A stretch of DNA of 64,000 nt from Patiria pectinifera (taxonomy: Eukaryota > Echinodermata > Asteroidea > Valvatida > Asterinidae), in the NCBI GenBank assembly GCA_029964075.1, contig CM057135.1, positions 23,834,863-23,898,862 on the forward strand. The letters run 5' to 3'. Positions 63,607 to 64,000 of this stretch are shown here, in pieces; position 1 is the first letter of the stretch; every line of letters begins with the position of its first letter. Made by a program: the position numbers and the translations under genes. The notes beneath the pieces were generated by a model. It did not search any database and had not been told where the DNA came from. It saw only the letters and a program-made list of their open reading frames with translations.

Positions 63607-64000
63607 GACAACTTGCGGGCCGGTGTGCCCAGCTGCTCAGGAGGACCTAAGTAAGTCTAAGATACATGGGTACAAACCAAAAGCCTTTGCTAGCCCACAA
63701 CAAAGTGCACCTAAGTGCAGATATTTCTGCTTCAGTAAGCAACCACTTGTTCCATACAGTAAGAAGAGCTATGAAATTTGTCCAAGGACTTACAATGATC
63801 TCATGATCGTGATTTCTTACATCATTGTAGCCACTGATCCATTTTATCAGAATTAAAATCCACTATACAATTATAACTTTTATTATGCACACTGTCGAAT
63901 TGTCCAAAATGTACATCCGACACTGTGGAACTGCCCCTTTGTGAAGGGCCCAAACCAATAATAAAATCTAAATTCAGGAGTGGTTCCCACGAATGAAGGA
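63607..64000. other. Unassigned right end of window
   Basis: Possible further LINE tail for the first about 60 bp (AGVPSCSGG-like translation), then unique AT-rich intron sequence. I find no MYCBP2 exon here. Confidence 0.4.

Overview
The window is invertebrate metazoan nuclear DNA. It is intron-rich, AT-leaning and packed with short non-autonomous transposons. Its only host gene I recognise is the 3' part of MYCBP2 (also PAM, PHR1, highwire or RPM-1), a giant neuronal E3 ubiquitin ligase, on the minus strand. The protein is close to the vertebrate form, a BEL/Pao retrotransposon is present, and words such as TAGGCCTA recur. Together these suggest a marine deuterostome, possibly an echinoderm. 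That placement is inference; nothing here fixes the species.

Layout. 1-1770: tandem satellite-like units of about 0.66-0.69 kb carrying a CTGT microsatellite. 1921-9697: a complete BEL/Pao LTR retrotransposon with two 768-bp LTRs that differ at one base by eye, a 5-bp target duplication (ACAGC) and one uninterrupted 2009-codon Gag-Pol frame. 9703-19061: no gene recognised; it holds two MITEs with clear target duplications, homopolymer G/C runs, a 186-bp tandem duplication and probably the 3' UTR of the ligase gene. 19062-63099: 36 coding exons of MYCBP2 read right to left, about 2,885 codons. They run from just before the second PHR domain through a filamin-like region, two SH3-like repeats, one 2,244-bp exon with a Cys/His-rich zinc module, the DOC/APC10-like domain, a B-box-like zinc finger, the RING and the tandem-cysteine domain, ending at a TGA. 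The 5' half of the gene lies beyond 64000. 63285-63606: a decayed non-LTR reverse transcriptase tail on the plus strand.

The ligase keeps the known RING-Cys-relay residues: the upstream relay Cys (exon 34), and the downstream esterification Cys and the His base (exon 35). It is therefore predicted to be a catalytically competent RCR-type ligase. Introns are filled with MITEs flanked by TTAA (piggyBac-like), TAA (PIF/Harbinger-like) or TA (Tc1/mariner-like), plus foldback repeats and tRNA-derived SINEs.

The most unusual structure is a pair of intronic tandem arrays built from this gene's own exon edges. Next to exon 35, ten 85-91 bp units each repeat the exon's last about 23 nt with its GT donor. 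Upstream of exon 21, three decayed copies carry that exon's acceptor region and first codons. The gene model also contains a single one-base phase inconsistency, between exons 7 and 8.
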